Source: Lytechinus variegatus
Lineage: Eukaryota; Echinodermata; Echinoidea; Temnopleuroida; Toxopneustidae
NCBI RefSeq assembly: GCF_018143015.1
Contig: NC_054741.1
Coordinates: 62,059,197 to 62,123,196, forward strand
Direction: 5' to 3'
Length of the DNA: 64,000 nucleotides
A model generated the notes under the pieces. That model had not been told where the DNA came from. It saw only the letters and a list, made by a program, of their open reading frames with translations, and did no database searches. The translations under genes were made by a program, and so were the position numbers. Below are positions 1 to 12,400 of this stretch, piece by piece; positions within the stretch are counted from its first letter, which is position 1, and each line of letters starts with the position of its first letter.

Positions 1-46
1 TTCAATTCCTTCGTTATCAATAAAGAAAATAATTTCAAAATCATTT

Positions 47-359
47 AGGGGGAGTGAACTGTGAGTGGTCTCTCATTGACTGTGTGTTATAAAAACATAG
101 TCTTTATACAATTTCAAATATCTACTCATACTACAGAGAATAAATTTACCTATAATTGTATTTATATAGAGAAAATAAAAGTAATTGTTTTGCTACTTGT
201 TAACATAATTATTGCGGTACAAATGTTTTGAGTAGTTGACTAGCATGTTATCATTCAAGTGGGTCTATATTACTAGGCTACACTAGCATTATGGGTCAGG
301 AAACTGGCCAGGTATGAGTAGTTGAGGACTCAAGATGGCACTATTGGTTCGTATCTACG
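47..359 (+). repeat. Dispersed repeat, copy 1 (GGGGGAGTGAACTGTG family)
   Basis: This stretch of the SART3 intron is clearly related to 44681-45013 in intron 1 of the Rolling stone-like gene. Both open with GGGGGAGTGAACTGTG, share a central block on ATGTTATCATTCAAGTGGG, and end at TATTGGTTYGTATCTRC followed by TTAA. No terminal inverted repeat is visible, so it may be a MITE fragment or a SINE-like unit. It contains no gene. Confidence 0.7.
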
Positions 360-468
360 TTAAACAAAAAATACTTCAAAAATCACATCATTCAATTTTC
401 AGCATAAAATCAGTTTAAAGTGCGATTCTACTGCAAACCATAAACATCTCTAAATGCAGATACTTTAC

Positions 469-3400
469 CTCAACAAACGCTAGGTATTGCTGCAAACTTG
501 ATGAGGGATCTCCTTCAGCATCAAAATCTGAAACAATAACATATCAAGTAATACGAAAGCTAATAATACTCAAAATAATCAAACTCCATTTCTCATTTTA
601 AATCAAGCATGTCATGTTAAATGAAATAAATTTAAACTAAGTCACATACATGTATAACATGAAAGTGTATTTATGAATAAAAGATTATCCAATATTCATT
701 CATTCACATCATATCAAATCAACATCAATGAATCTACATGGCTTGCATACTCACACTTTGCCTGGTAGATGATTGCTCGCTCCATCGTATTCCGAAATAT
801 CTCCATGTCTTCCTCATACTCTAAAAAAAAAACAAATCCACACAATATCGTAGAAATCATAATAAAAAAAATCCACAATCAACATTTAAAAAAAAAAAGA
901 TATGAAAATATCATTCTCTTCCTCACTATTTCCTGCTAATTTCCTATGGCAAGACATTTGTTATCTCCAGTCACTATCATTATGATTATTTGGATGATGA
1001 CGATAATACAATTCACTTGTTGACATTAAATCATTAATTAAATACACTAATAACATGTACTCTATTCAACAACTATATCTTTTGTCATTTATAAAGCCAG
1101 GGATAACTTTACAAGCAACTTTGTGAAACAAGTGTTCAGTAATATGATTGACTGATTGATTTTGTTTTATTTCTGCATTCAAGATAAATATGCAACATAA
1201 TATCTACTAAGGTGATACATTTAAGTTTTACAAAACAATAATAAAGTAATGAAAAATAAGTATCAACAAGAAGCATTATTCAATTAAAAGAAGATATCAT
1301 TTTAAGCGAAAGCAAGAGACCGCCATCATGAACGGTCAAGCTTGAAAATGATGGTGGCCTTGTAAAAATGGTACATCATTGATCAAGTGGGTGCAATGCA
1401 GGTGTAGGTGAAGTAGAGTGCAGGTGAATTATTAACTTGAAGAGGGGGATGCATATGATTCGATGGATTTTCTTTTGATTGTAGCTATCAATGAGTATAT
1501 TGTTGAACATGACTTAACACTGTCTAGAAAATTGTTCCAAATTGTTTGATTGCATTACCTTGGTCCCATTGAATCCTTCTCCTCAGATAGTTAACATAGG
1601 TCTGCCATAGCTGAAGGTAGTCAGATGCACCTGAAAATCCTGCAACCAAGGCCTTCTCAAACACAGCTGTGACAGCACAAGTGATAAAGATAAATCTAAA
1701 ATTACGTTATAGGCCCTGTAACACAAACTTAGTGATTAATTGTACAGTTGAGTTTTCATGTTTATTATAATTGTATTTAATGCAATCAATCGTTAAAATG
1801 TTCTGCGATGATTGCTAAGCTAAATTCACCTCTCTCCCCCAAGCCAACATAAATGGACAACTGATTGGAGAGTCAAATTATATGCTCCAGAACCTTATCA
1901 TAGTAGCCATGCTAAAGTAGAGGTGATAGTATTGCCAATCAGGGAAATAATTTTCCTGGTATCGCACCGCCACTGGCTCCACATCTTGCTTAAGACTGCT
2001 ACACAAAAAATCTTTAAGACTGTACAGAACTTAGTTGAGAGCTTTTCGAGTATGACCAAAAGCACTGATCAAAGTTAGGAAGCAAAATAATTCCCTGCTT
2101 CCCATTCATATTAAAGGGATGGTCCGGGCTGGAGATATTTATATCTCAATAAATAGAGTAAAATTCACAAAACTGCTGGAAATTTGATCAAAATGGGATA
2201 ACAAAGTTATTGAACTTTAAAGATTTGCATTAATCTGGTGAAACAGTTATAGGCATGTCTTTATGAATATTCATTAGGTGGGCTGATGTCATATCCCCGC
2301 TTGTTCTTTTGTATTTCATTATCTAAAATTAGGTTTATTCCAAAATTTTCTAACAAGAACTAAAAAAATTGGTTGACAACTAACTAAGTGCATCACTTAT
2401 TTATTGTCGCAACTCATTTAATCATAATGGAACACATCAAGTACACATGTATGAAAAAAATTATTTATGATTTCATGTAAAAACATACGAAAAGGGAAAG
2501 TGGGGATGTGACATCAGCAGCCCACCTAATGAATATTCATGACAATGTGCATATAACTGTTTTCACAAAATATTGATGAAGTTTAAAATTCAATAACTTT
2601 GTTATTTGTTATTCGATTTTGATGGAATTTTCAGCATTTTGCTCAGTGAATTTTACTCTATTTATCCAAATATAAACATTTTTCAGCCAGGACAATCTCT
2701 TTAAGAGCTAAATAAATTGTGTATAAATATCATTCTCACCCTGTATTGAGGTGAAGGGTTCATTGTGTCTCTCTTGTGCTGTGAGATAACCTTGCCAGAG
2801 TAGGAAGCACCAAGGGCAGTTCCGGACTGCTCGTTCATAGACCGGCAATACCACCGAGCTGATCTTCAGACTCTCACCCTTCCAAAACAACGCAACAGAG
2901 AACACACTTACGAATAGACTTGACACTGACTGTATTCAACTAACTTTTAAAAATCCAGTTAAATTAAAACCCCCACAACACTGCAAAGAGGTCTGTTTTA
3001 GTTTCTTCCCGACTAATGTCATTTTTATTATCAATATGTTTTCATTGTGATTTGGCAAGTGCAAGGTAATGTGTAAAACCCGAAATAATGCAGAAAAATT
3101 AATCAATACTTCATTATTTTCTGCATTTAAATCCCCCCCATGGCTATATAAAAAAATATGGGGGTCCACACACTACAAGAATGTGCTTTTTAGTGGATTC
3201 CACCATTTTCTCAGATCTTTAAAATGTAGATGATAATTTGCTTTTATATAAATTGTCTTGTTTATGAAAAATATCATACATTGTACCTTCCTCAATTAAT
3301 GTTTGTATAAGTTTCATTTGCAAATGTCATTGCAATTATTTACGACCATTTTATTTTGTTCTGTGAAAATGAATAAAGCTAATTTGAAAAATGTAGTTTA

Positions 3401-6400
3401 CAATAAAAAAATCCACTCCACTGGAGATGGCCCTAAAAGAGTTGAAAATGGTAAAAGAAGGTAAATTACCAGATATGATGTATATTCCTTCCACAGGGAC
3501 ATATTGAGGCAATTGTCAACTAAAGCTCTCTCATAGATGCACTGTATCCTAGCGGGATTTCCTTGCTTAAGCTCATGCTCTATGTAAGTAAGATACTCGG
3601 TTAGTTTGGGAGCCTCGGCCGTCAGCTGGAAGGGATAGAATAATACAAGTTGAGTGAGTTACGGGAAGGGAACAGGTAGAGAATCACTGAGCATTTCAAT
3701 AGGTTGAATGGAATGGAATTTAATTAATTACCACATTTCATTTTCAGGTATATACATGCATGAAACAATACATCACATATCAAAACATTTGGTAACAAAA
3801 TAGCAAACGGCTAAAGGAGATTAGTCCCAACAAATAATGTTGTTATTCAACACCAGCTTTGACAAAGATTTGACGAAGCCTCTTGTCAGCTTCTTATAAA
3901 GAACGTTTTCTAATGTTGTTAAAGTTTAAACAATTATTGCACACACGCAGTCCTTGCCCTAAAGATGGGGAGGGGAAGGGGAGGGAGGAAGAGGACATGT
4001 TTTATAATAATTATAAACAGTGATTAAAATGAATGAAATGTCTTACAAGACTGTCTTCCAGCGGTCTATAGGTGTCTAGAAGATCAAGAGCTTTCTGATA
4101 GGACTCTTTCACAGTGTTTGGTATCTCTTCCCCAATATCTGACATCCATTGGTCATACTCACAGAATGTTTGCTCCATATCTATTGAGAGTTAAATATCA
4201 GAAGGAAAGCATCATTTCTCACTTAACCCTATCTAGGCCGGGGGGGGGGCCTCGGAGGCCCCCCCCTCAACGAATCGCTCTATATTTTCGCCGTGCGAAA
4301 TTTTTTTACCACGCCACTCACTGAGTTTTTACTTTCAAGTCTTGCGCAACTTTTGAGACCAATTTTGCGTCACCCGGGTATGTGGTTCCGAAATTACGCA
4401 ACATTATGTAAGTGCATGTCAGACCGAAAATTGCTCAAAAACGTGATTTTGTGTACAAAGTCAATGCAAATTGTGTTTTCAACCAAAATTCATAAATGTA
4501 TGATTATTTTTAGTTTTGCCAGTCTAAATGTATTCATTTTATGATTTTTATGATCACAGAAGAGTCCCCAACAAATTTCATTGAAAAAACAATGAAAAAC
4601 AAAAGGTCAAAAAAACAAAGAAATACATAAGAAATTGCAAAAAAACAATATAATACATAAGAAAATGATATGATATCACAATTTTTTTCATGTACTCTTG
4701 CTAAGGACACCACAAAGAGTTTCTATACCAAAAATTAGTACATTTGGAGCTTTATTTAGGGAGTTAGAGGAAAAAGTATGATTTCGCATACTAATTACGC
4801 ATAAATTAGCATAATCACTTAATAGTGATTTGCATGAAATAAATTACTATACAATCTTGTAGATTATGTCCCAGACAACCCGCGTACCAATTTTCGGCGC
4901 GATCGCGCGGTCGACGGCCGAGATCTTAGGGGGGGGGGCCTGGGAGGCCCCCCGGCCATAGGAACTCCAAAAATACCCTGGCCTAGATAGGGTTAAATCA
5001 CATAAAAACATTAAAAATAGGTCCATTTTAAAGTCTAGCTACTATACTCAACTGTGATCGATACATGAGCTGAACTACCATAGGCGTTAGACAGTGTTGA
5101 AGTGCCTTGATGCTCGGCCTTGGCCTTAAGGCGCCTTAAGGCCTACTTTTTCAAAGCCTTGGCCTTGAACATTCAAGCCTTGGCCTTAAGAGGGCCTTGG
5201 CCTTGGCCTTGAGGATTTTGAGCCTTGAAATTTCAAGGCTTTTTCAAGGCATTTTCAAGGCTTTTTCAAGGCATTTGGTATTTTGTACTTTTATAAAAGT
5301 AAGTATATATGTTTAAATTGTTCTGCATATCTAATGACACAAATGGTCAAGACTACCAGTCAGCAGTAGTAGCAGCTGTAGTACTAGCAGAGCCATCAAT
5401 TGTGACTATCACCATTATCAAGAATTATCATCACATAATTATATAACAAAGAGAAGTGATGAAAATAACATTATTTATTGGTAATATCATGACTAATGAT
5501 GATAATGACAATATTAATAATAATGATAATAATGATTATGATAAAGATTATAGTGATTTTATGACAGGAATAATTGTAACAGATCCGACTGCAATTTCGA
5601 CAATTTTCAGACTTTAAAAATAGCTAACTCTAAAGAAGGATAACAAGGTTGATTTCTATTCCATTATGGTTTTCCTTGTATTATTTTCTTTGACCAACAA
5701 GAATATTTTAAGTCTTAATGATTATCTGAAAAGATTTGATAAACTTGAACACAATCTTTAATTTCCAAATAGGATATCATATGTCAATGGCATGATGAGC
5801 CAAAATATTGAGGAGCTAAGCATGGCATCTAGAGCAAAATTTCTGCCCCAAAAAGTCGAAAGCGATTGAAGCGAGCACAATTTTTCACCCTTATACTATT
5901 AGAAAAGCTAATTTTGTGATATTGTGACAATATGTTCAGAAAATGATATCAAGTTCCTTTTATATGTTTATTCTTGGTGGTGGAACTTCTTGTCTCGCTC
6001 TTTTTTTCGGGGGGGGGGGGGTCCTGTTATTTATTAAACAGGCGAGAAAGAGGAATGGGAAGAGAGATAGAGAGGAGAAGGGGGGGGGGGCTGGTTTGGC
6101 AGAAAATACTGCAAAAATCAGTTAATATGTTGATTGACAGTACATCTAATTGAATTGTTTATATTTTGTTTTGGGTCTAGTGTCTCAGATTGACAAAACA
6201 AAATATTAAGGAAAAGCTACTTATTTTTAATCATATGGTTTGACAGTGAATTTCATTTCACTAGTTTCAAGGAAATAAACAAACAAAACTGACAAGATTC
6301 CTAAAAATGACTCGTTTTCAGGTCAGCATTTGAACATTTCAACTTGTGCTTTGTGCTCTCTTCCCCCCCCCCCCTGAAAAATTCTCTGTAGGTAAAAAAA

Positions 6401-9400
6401 TGCCTATTTTCCAAAATCAAAAATACCTTTTTTCCCCAAATTAAATATGCCCTTTTTAAAAAAGAAATACATTTTTTTATAGTAAAACATGATACATTTT
6501 AGGTTACAAAATCACCAAATTTTGGATCGCGCTCGGACGCATGAATTATTGTTAAGTAAGGTTATCTTTTTGTTCCCGTTCACACACAAATAACGCTAAG
6601 AATGTCCAGTTTTCAGGTTGGAATTATCAAATTTGTAAATTTTGGAGCTCGCGCTTAGCGCTTACATAATTTGATTGGTGAAATAAGTATCCTATTTATG
6701 AGTCAATGAATGTAGTCAAGAACAGCTTCCTTTCTGGTCACTAAAAATTTAAGCTCACGCTCAATTCTTTAGTAAGATGCACATCTTTTTCATGATTACA
6801 ATAACAGCTCAGAATATTTCATTTTCATTTCTTATTACACGAAATGTCCAGAAGTTTGAGCTTTTGATTTGTGCTGGCAACATCTCGCAAGGCTGCCCTT
6901 TTAACAGTGATTATCGCAATAATTGACCAAAAATCGAGTTTTACAACTTCAGAATTGATTTGTTTTTTTTCAAAACCGTATCTGTCCTATCAATTAGAAA
7001 TCACCTAAAAAGGCTTTGCTGAACTGAAATTCTACAAAACACACAACTTCTTCATGCAGTTGTTAATCTCATTTGAAAATATCTGTTTGCACTAAATGCT
7101 ATTTTTTTAGCTTTGACCCCGGCCCTCCCCCAAACAAAAATATGTTCTGCCTCTCCTGTCTCAGGGAGTAGAGAAAGACAAATGTTGAGATTGGTCATGC
7201 CAGGATCAGATCACCTTGGTAATAATAATCAATGCAATGTAAATCGCCTAGAAAAATAATTAAATGAACAAAGGTGACTATATCATTATTTTAATAACAT
7301 GTCTAAATCTATCATGAAATTATTTTCATTTATGTACAAGGGTTAAAATTTTCACTCGCTCACACCTTTTATACACTTTGTCTTGTGCGTCATGTCTGAC
7401 GCCTAAGAATTGTTGTCCCATTGTTACATATATTCAAAGTTTGAAAATGCCTTGGCCTTGGCCTTAGCCTTGAGGTTTTCAGGCCTTGGCCTTGGCCTTG
7501 GGTTTCCATGCCTTGGCCTCAGCCTTGGTTATTGAAGCCTTGGCCTTGGGTATTAAAGCCTTGGCCTTGGCCTCGGCCTTGGAGGTTTGAGCCTTGACTG
7601 AACTGATAACACTGGCGTTAGAGCATTCAAAGAATAATTCTATTGGGTATCCATGCACTACACTTGGGTTGAGTGCTGCGCAATTGAGATAAATTTCTTG
7701 TTGAATGAAACAAACGGGACCGTTTCATCAACAATTATGAATGACAAGTTGTCATATCTGACATCTTTCCTTGATTCTTATTGGCTGAGAGGCACTGTTA
7801 CTATAGTAACTATCAGATGAAATGGGACTTGTCGGATAAAACATCTGACAGGTCCTTTTCGTAAAAAATGCTCCCCTGGACTAGAATTTGAACCCAAGAC
7901 CCCGAAAGGCAAGAGTGAGAACCACTACGCAAGTATGCCTCCAAGTTTTGACTAGATTATTACAATCAAGTAAACAGTCAAATATCATGTTTCGGTTTCG
8001 TTAATTTTATACTGATAATAAATACCCAAGATATAAGTCACTTAAGTGAGTTCTGTACCATTTCATCAGACTCTCTCAGCATTTTCTATATTACAAAGGC
8101 TTTGTTTCTTTATTTCTCCTATAGTAAATTTTGCAATGTAAGTATTGAACATGTATAACAACGGTTACTCTTTTAAGTTTGTTTCTCATGTTGCTCTTTC
8201 ATCATTTCAAACTTTCTTTTATTTTTTAAAGTACATTTATTTCACATTAGTATTTCCAACTGATTGTTGATGGAAAATGAACACTCAATCAGTTTGTTGT
8301 CTGTATGTTTATATTCATTTTCGATCATGCTAGAAATTTTACAATATCGTTTTTAATTCTGCATCCTTCACAAGTGATTAAAAATTGTAATCAAAGTCAC
8401 TAGAAATATGTTTTAAATAAATCTATCATTCAGTTTTTTAGTTCATTTCTTAGTGAGATCTAGAGTTTAGCTCACCCATTAATGGAATCGCTAACTGCCT
8501 TTTGAAGATACCAGATATTCTGTTCATCTGCTGAGTTAATTCCTTCTGCTGCTCAGCAGTCGGGATGGACCCAGGCTGGGGCTATGAGAAGAGTGAAAAA
8601 ATAACACATGTAATCATATTCCACATATTATGATTGTTGCTGTACAAAAGGTTAAAGGTGAGTCACATTATTTGTAGATTATCTCAACAAGTTAACAGTA
8701 ACAACTTTGATATCATTCTAATAATAATAATAATTGGCATTTATATAGCACTTTTTCATTCTACGACTGCTCAAAGCTCTTCCGTTCACTGGATTCGTAG
8801 CATTTCAAGCAGCTTATTACGTGCACACAAACCAACCACAATGACAGTCGTTTCCTACCGGTACCCAATTAGCACCTGGGTGAGAGTGGCAAAATGTGGA
8901 TTGATGCCTTGCCAAAGGACGTTAGGCCATGGTGGGATTCGAACACACGACCCTCGGGTTACAAGGCTAGAGTCAGAACCCAAAATATCCTAAAATTCCC
9001 AAATACAGACTTTCCTGACTTATTCTTTTTTGTTTTATAACAAACAAATTAAGTGGCTCTGGTATGTAGTACTTAAATTTCCCATTAATGGCTAAAAAAT
9101 ATGATTTTGTGTATAAATTCAAATTGTGTTTTCAGCCTGAATTCATTAGTGAATAATTACTTTTGCTATCACCAATTAATGTTCATAAATTTCATGCTTT
9201 TGTAAAAATATAAATGTAAAAGGTATATCTGTATGTTATTGAAAAAATAAAGAAATATAAAAGAAATTCATAAAACAATAAGATACATCAGAATTAATTT
9301 TGATAGCGTAATTTCTTTTCAGAGCAGAGCAGGAAGACTGCAAACAGTACCTTGACAAACAATTTCGTATTCAGGCCAATTTGTTTCTTGACTTAGAGCA

Positions 9401-12400
9401 AAAATTCAAATTTCATCAATAAATCATGCTGGGAACATATGTTAGCAAAGGAATGCTGGAGGAACTTTTTAATTTGCACCTGAAGTGTTGAAAGCAAGGC
9501 ATTCTCAAACTCTCTGTAGACGGCCCAGATCATACTGCCCTGAGCAACATGGAGTCCCGCAGCCATGATGGCTTCCTCAAAGACCCTACGGGCGTTCTCA
9601 ATCCCTTCTGGAGAGCCGATGCCACCGATAGAAAACTGGCAATACTCCAACCACAGATCTACAGCTGAAAAGACCCAAACATATAATTCCTTTTATTGTG
9701 TCATCCACTGCAGAATAATCTAGAAGAGTTAATGGTGTCCTCTAAATGTTTATTTTTTCTTAAACTATACCATCTCTTGACAGTGTGCTTTTGACCATTT
9801 TGTCATTCTCTATATTGTTACACCTGTATCCCTGTTTGAATATCATTGCACTGTTTAATATTCTCTGATTATTTTAGGGTTAAGTTTAATAATAATATCA
9901 AATATTAGATTTACGATTTAAGGTTTGTTCGTTTCACTTTGCTCTGATATTAAAAAAAAAATCATTTTTGGTTCTTGGAAATGGGCTTACCATACAAATA
10001 CAAATACCAATCCAAAAGTTTCAAAGTATCATATCTTCAAGCACTCATACACATGTTTCATCTTAGTTTAAATCAGCTGCTCACAAAGTGCAATAATCCA
10101 TTAAGTGAAGATTGAGTGTCATTGTACACATATTTACCGTTGATAAATATAAAGTAGTGCACATCCCCTGAGCATGATGGAATTCAGGTGCAACTCTTTT
10201 AACACTTATAAAAAAAAATTCAACCCCCCCCCAAAAAAAAGAGAAAACCCCACAATAATCTGACTGGGGAGGGGGTGGTTTTTAAATTGCTTGACTTATC
10301 GGCAATTTTGGGGTAGAGGGCACGTACATGTAAAGCATATACCAACCTAGATAATCCTTCACAGCTCTGTCAAAGAGTTCCATGACCTTTTGTCTATCGT
10401 CACCACTCTCCATGAGCTTAAGCTCATCTTGAATCCACTGCATCCACAGTTCTAATGAAATTGAAAAAAAAGTAGAAAAGATATTTTTACCCACTGTTAA
10501 ATGAAACTTGATGGTCACTTTTCTGACTTGAGAAATCAATGGACTCATAAATAAAGTCACGTCATTTCCCTATTTCATTTCCTATTTCACCATCTTTAGG
10601 TTAGATTGATTATTTTTATTCCATCTTCCTTAATTTTTATATGATACTATTTGTTACTATCATCATCATTCTTCATTATTATTGACTGTATCTATAATCA
10701 TAATCAATATTCATCATTATTCTACTTCTACTTTTAATTACCACCACCGTCATCATAATCATCATCATCATCACCACCACCACCATTTAAATCAACATCA
10801 ACAGTTTTAAATCATGAAAAAAAGATTGTTCAAAATATAGCTTTTAAGATTTACATGACTTCATGATTCAATAAAACATACAAATATTACCCAAAAAAAA
10901 TAAAAATTACATTTTAAGACAAAAAAATATGATCTAAAGCATTGCTGTGGATTGTTTTTTTTTCATTTGGCAGTCAGTTTCACAGACATGGAATGTGGAA
11001 GCTGCAATAGAAGCCTTGATTTTGGTCGGCTGCTGAGGCCAGTTACCATGGTGGTTACCACGATGGCATAGTTATCTTTGTCAGAGGTTCCTTATATGAA
11101 ACAGACCCTTGGTGCAATAATCTCACCTCCAGTCAGGGGGAATAGCTCACTCATGTTCTGCCTTGCTTTTCTTAGCTTCTCCAACTCTCCCGCTTGCCTC
11201 AGTATTGTGATCAATTTCAGATGTGCATCATATTGATATGGGTTGCTGTTTACCTGGAATATCAAACAAATAAAAAAATCATTCAAAACTGATCCTTCAT
11301 GGCAGAGGGGTGAAAATTGTGACAATTACAATCAATCCAGAACACGGCTGCACAGCACTTTTCATTGGCATGATTGATGAGCCTCCACGGACCGAAGCCG
11401 GGGTCTAGCATCGTACTTCTACCGGTACTGCTTCTTCAACTAAGTCTTCCTCAACGTCTTCAAGTTCAGCAACAAAGAAAAGAGCTAAGTATACACAAAA
11501 TTTTTGTGATAATTGGCTTACAGATCCCAGCTTCACAAATTGGCTTAATGTTAAAATGTTAAGACGGAATTGGGTAAAAGTTACCAGTATTGTAAATACT
11601 GTAAAACAAAGGTAGGTTGTGCAAAAACAGCACTTGTGTAAGACATGCAGGGACAAAGTCACATCAAGAAGCTTCTAAAATGCATGCCCATCTTGAAAAG
11701 TCACAACCCAAAATAAACTCAGCGTTTTCGACATCAAGAAACTCAGAATCGGCTGCAAAAATGGAAATAAAGATTGCAAGTTTTCTTGTGGAGAATAACC
11801 TTCCAATTTCACTATCTGATGATTTTCTTGCATTGATGAGAAGTCTTTTCCCAAATGTCTGTACACTGAAACATGTCACCCTTGGAAAACAGAAGGCAAC
11901 AAATACAATTCGCCAGGTTTTGGGATTTCATTATGATAAGGAAGGCATAGATCAGCTTAAGGAAAACAAGTTTTCATTGATCATTGATGAGACGACAGAT
12001 AAGTCAACCACAAGCCAGATGGCTGTAACAGGAATTTACTTTGACAAATCAAACTTCAGAATGAATAATGTGCTAGTAGATGTCATCAGTATGCCTGATG
12101 GTAAAGCCAATACAATCTACAGGTGTGTTGTGGAATATCTGAGAGAAGAGTATTCAAATGAGAAATGTGATAGGATACTGTTCAGATACATGTAATGTCA
12201 TGTTTCGAGCCGATCATTCTGTGTCGCAATTACTGAAATTACCCAAATTAAATTACCCAAATTACAGAAAATTTCCCATGGATCATACAAGTGAAGTGTT
12301 CCTGTCAGTTGATTCACCTATGTGCCTCAAAAGCAGCAATGAAACTTCCTACATGTAAGTCACTTGAGGATTTGTGTAGAAACATTCACTCACACTTCAC

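Noticed and set aside
4118-4544. Small protein shared by 4227-4992 and 31300-31969 (FLLSSL.QLLRP)
   Set aside because: The likeness comes from DNA homology of two non-autonomous MITE copies; the frames are short and not otherwise conserved.
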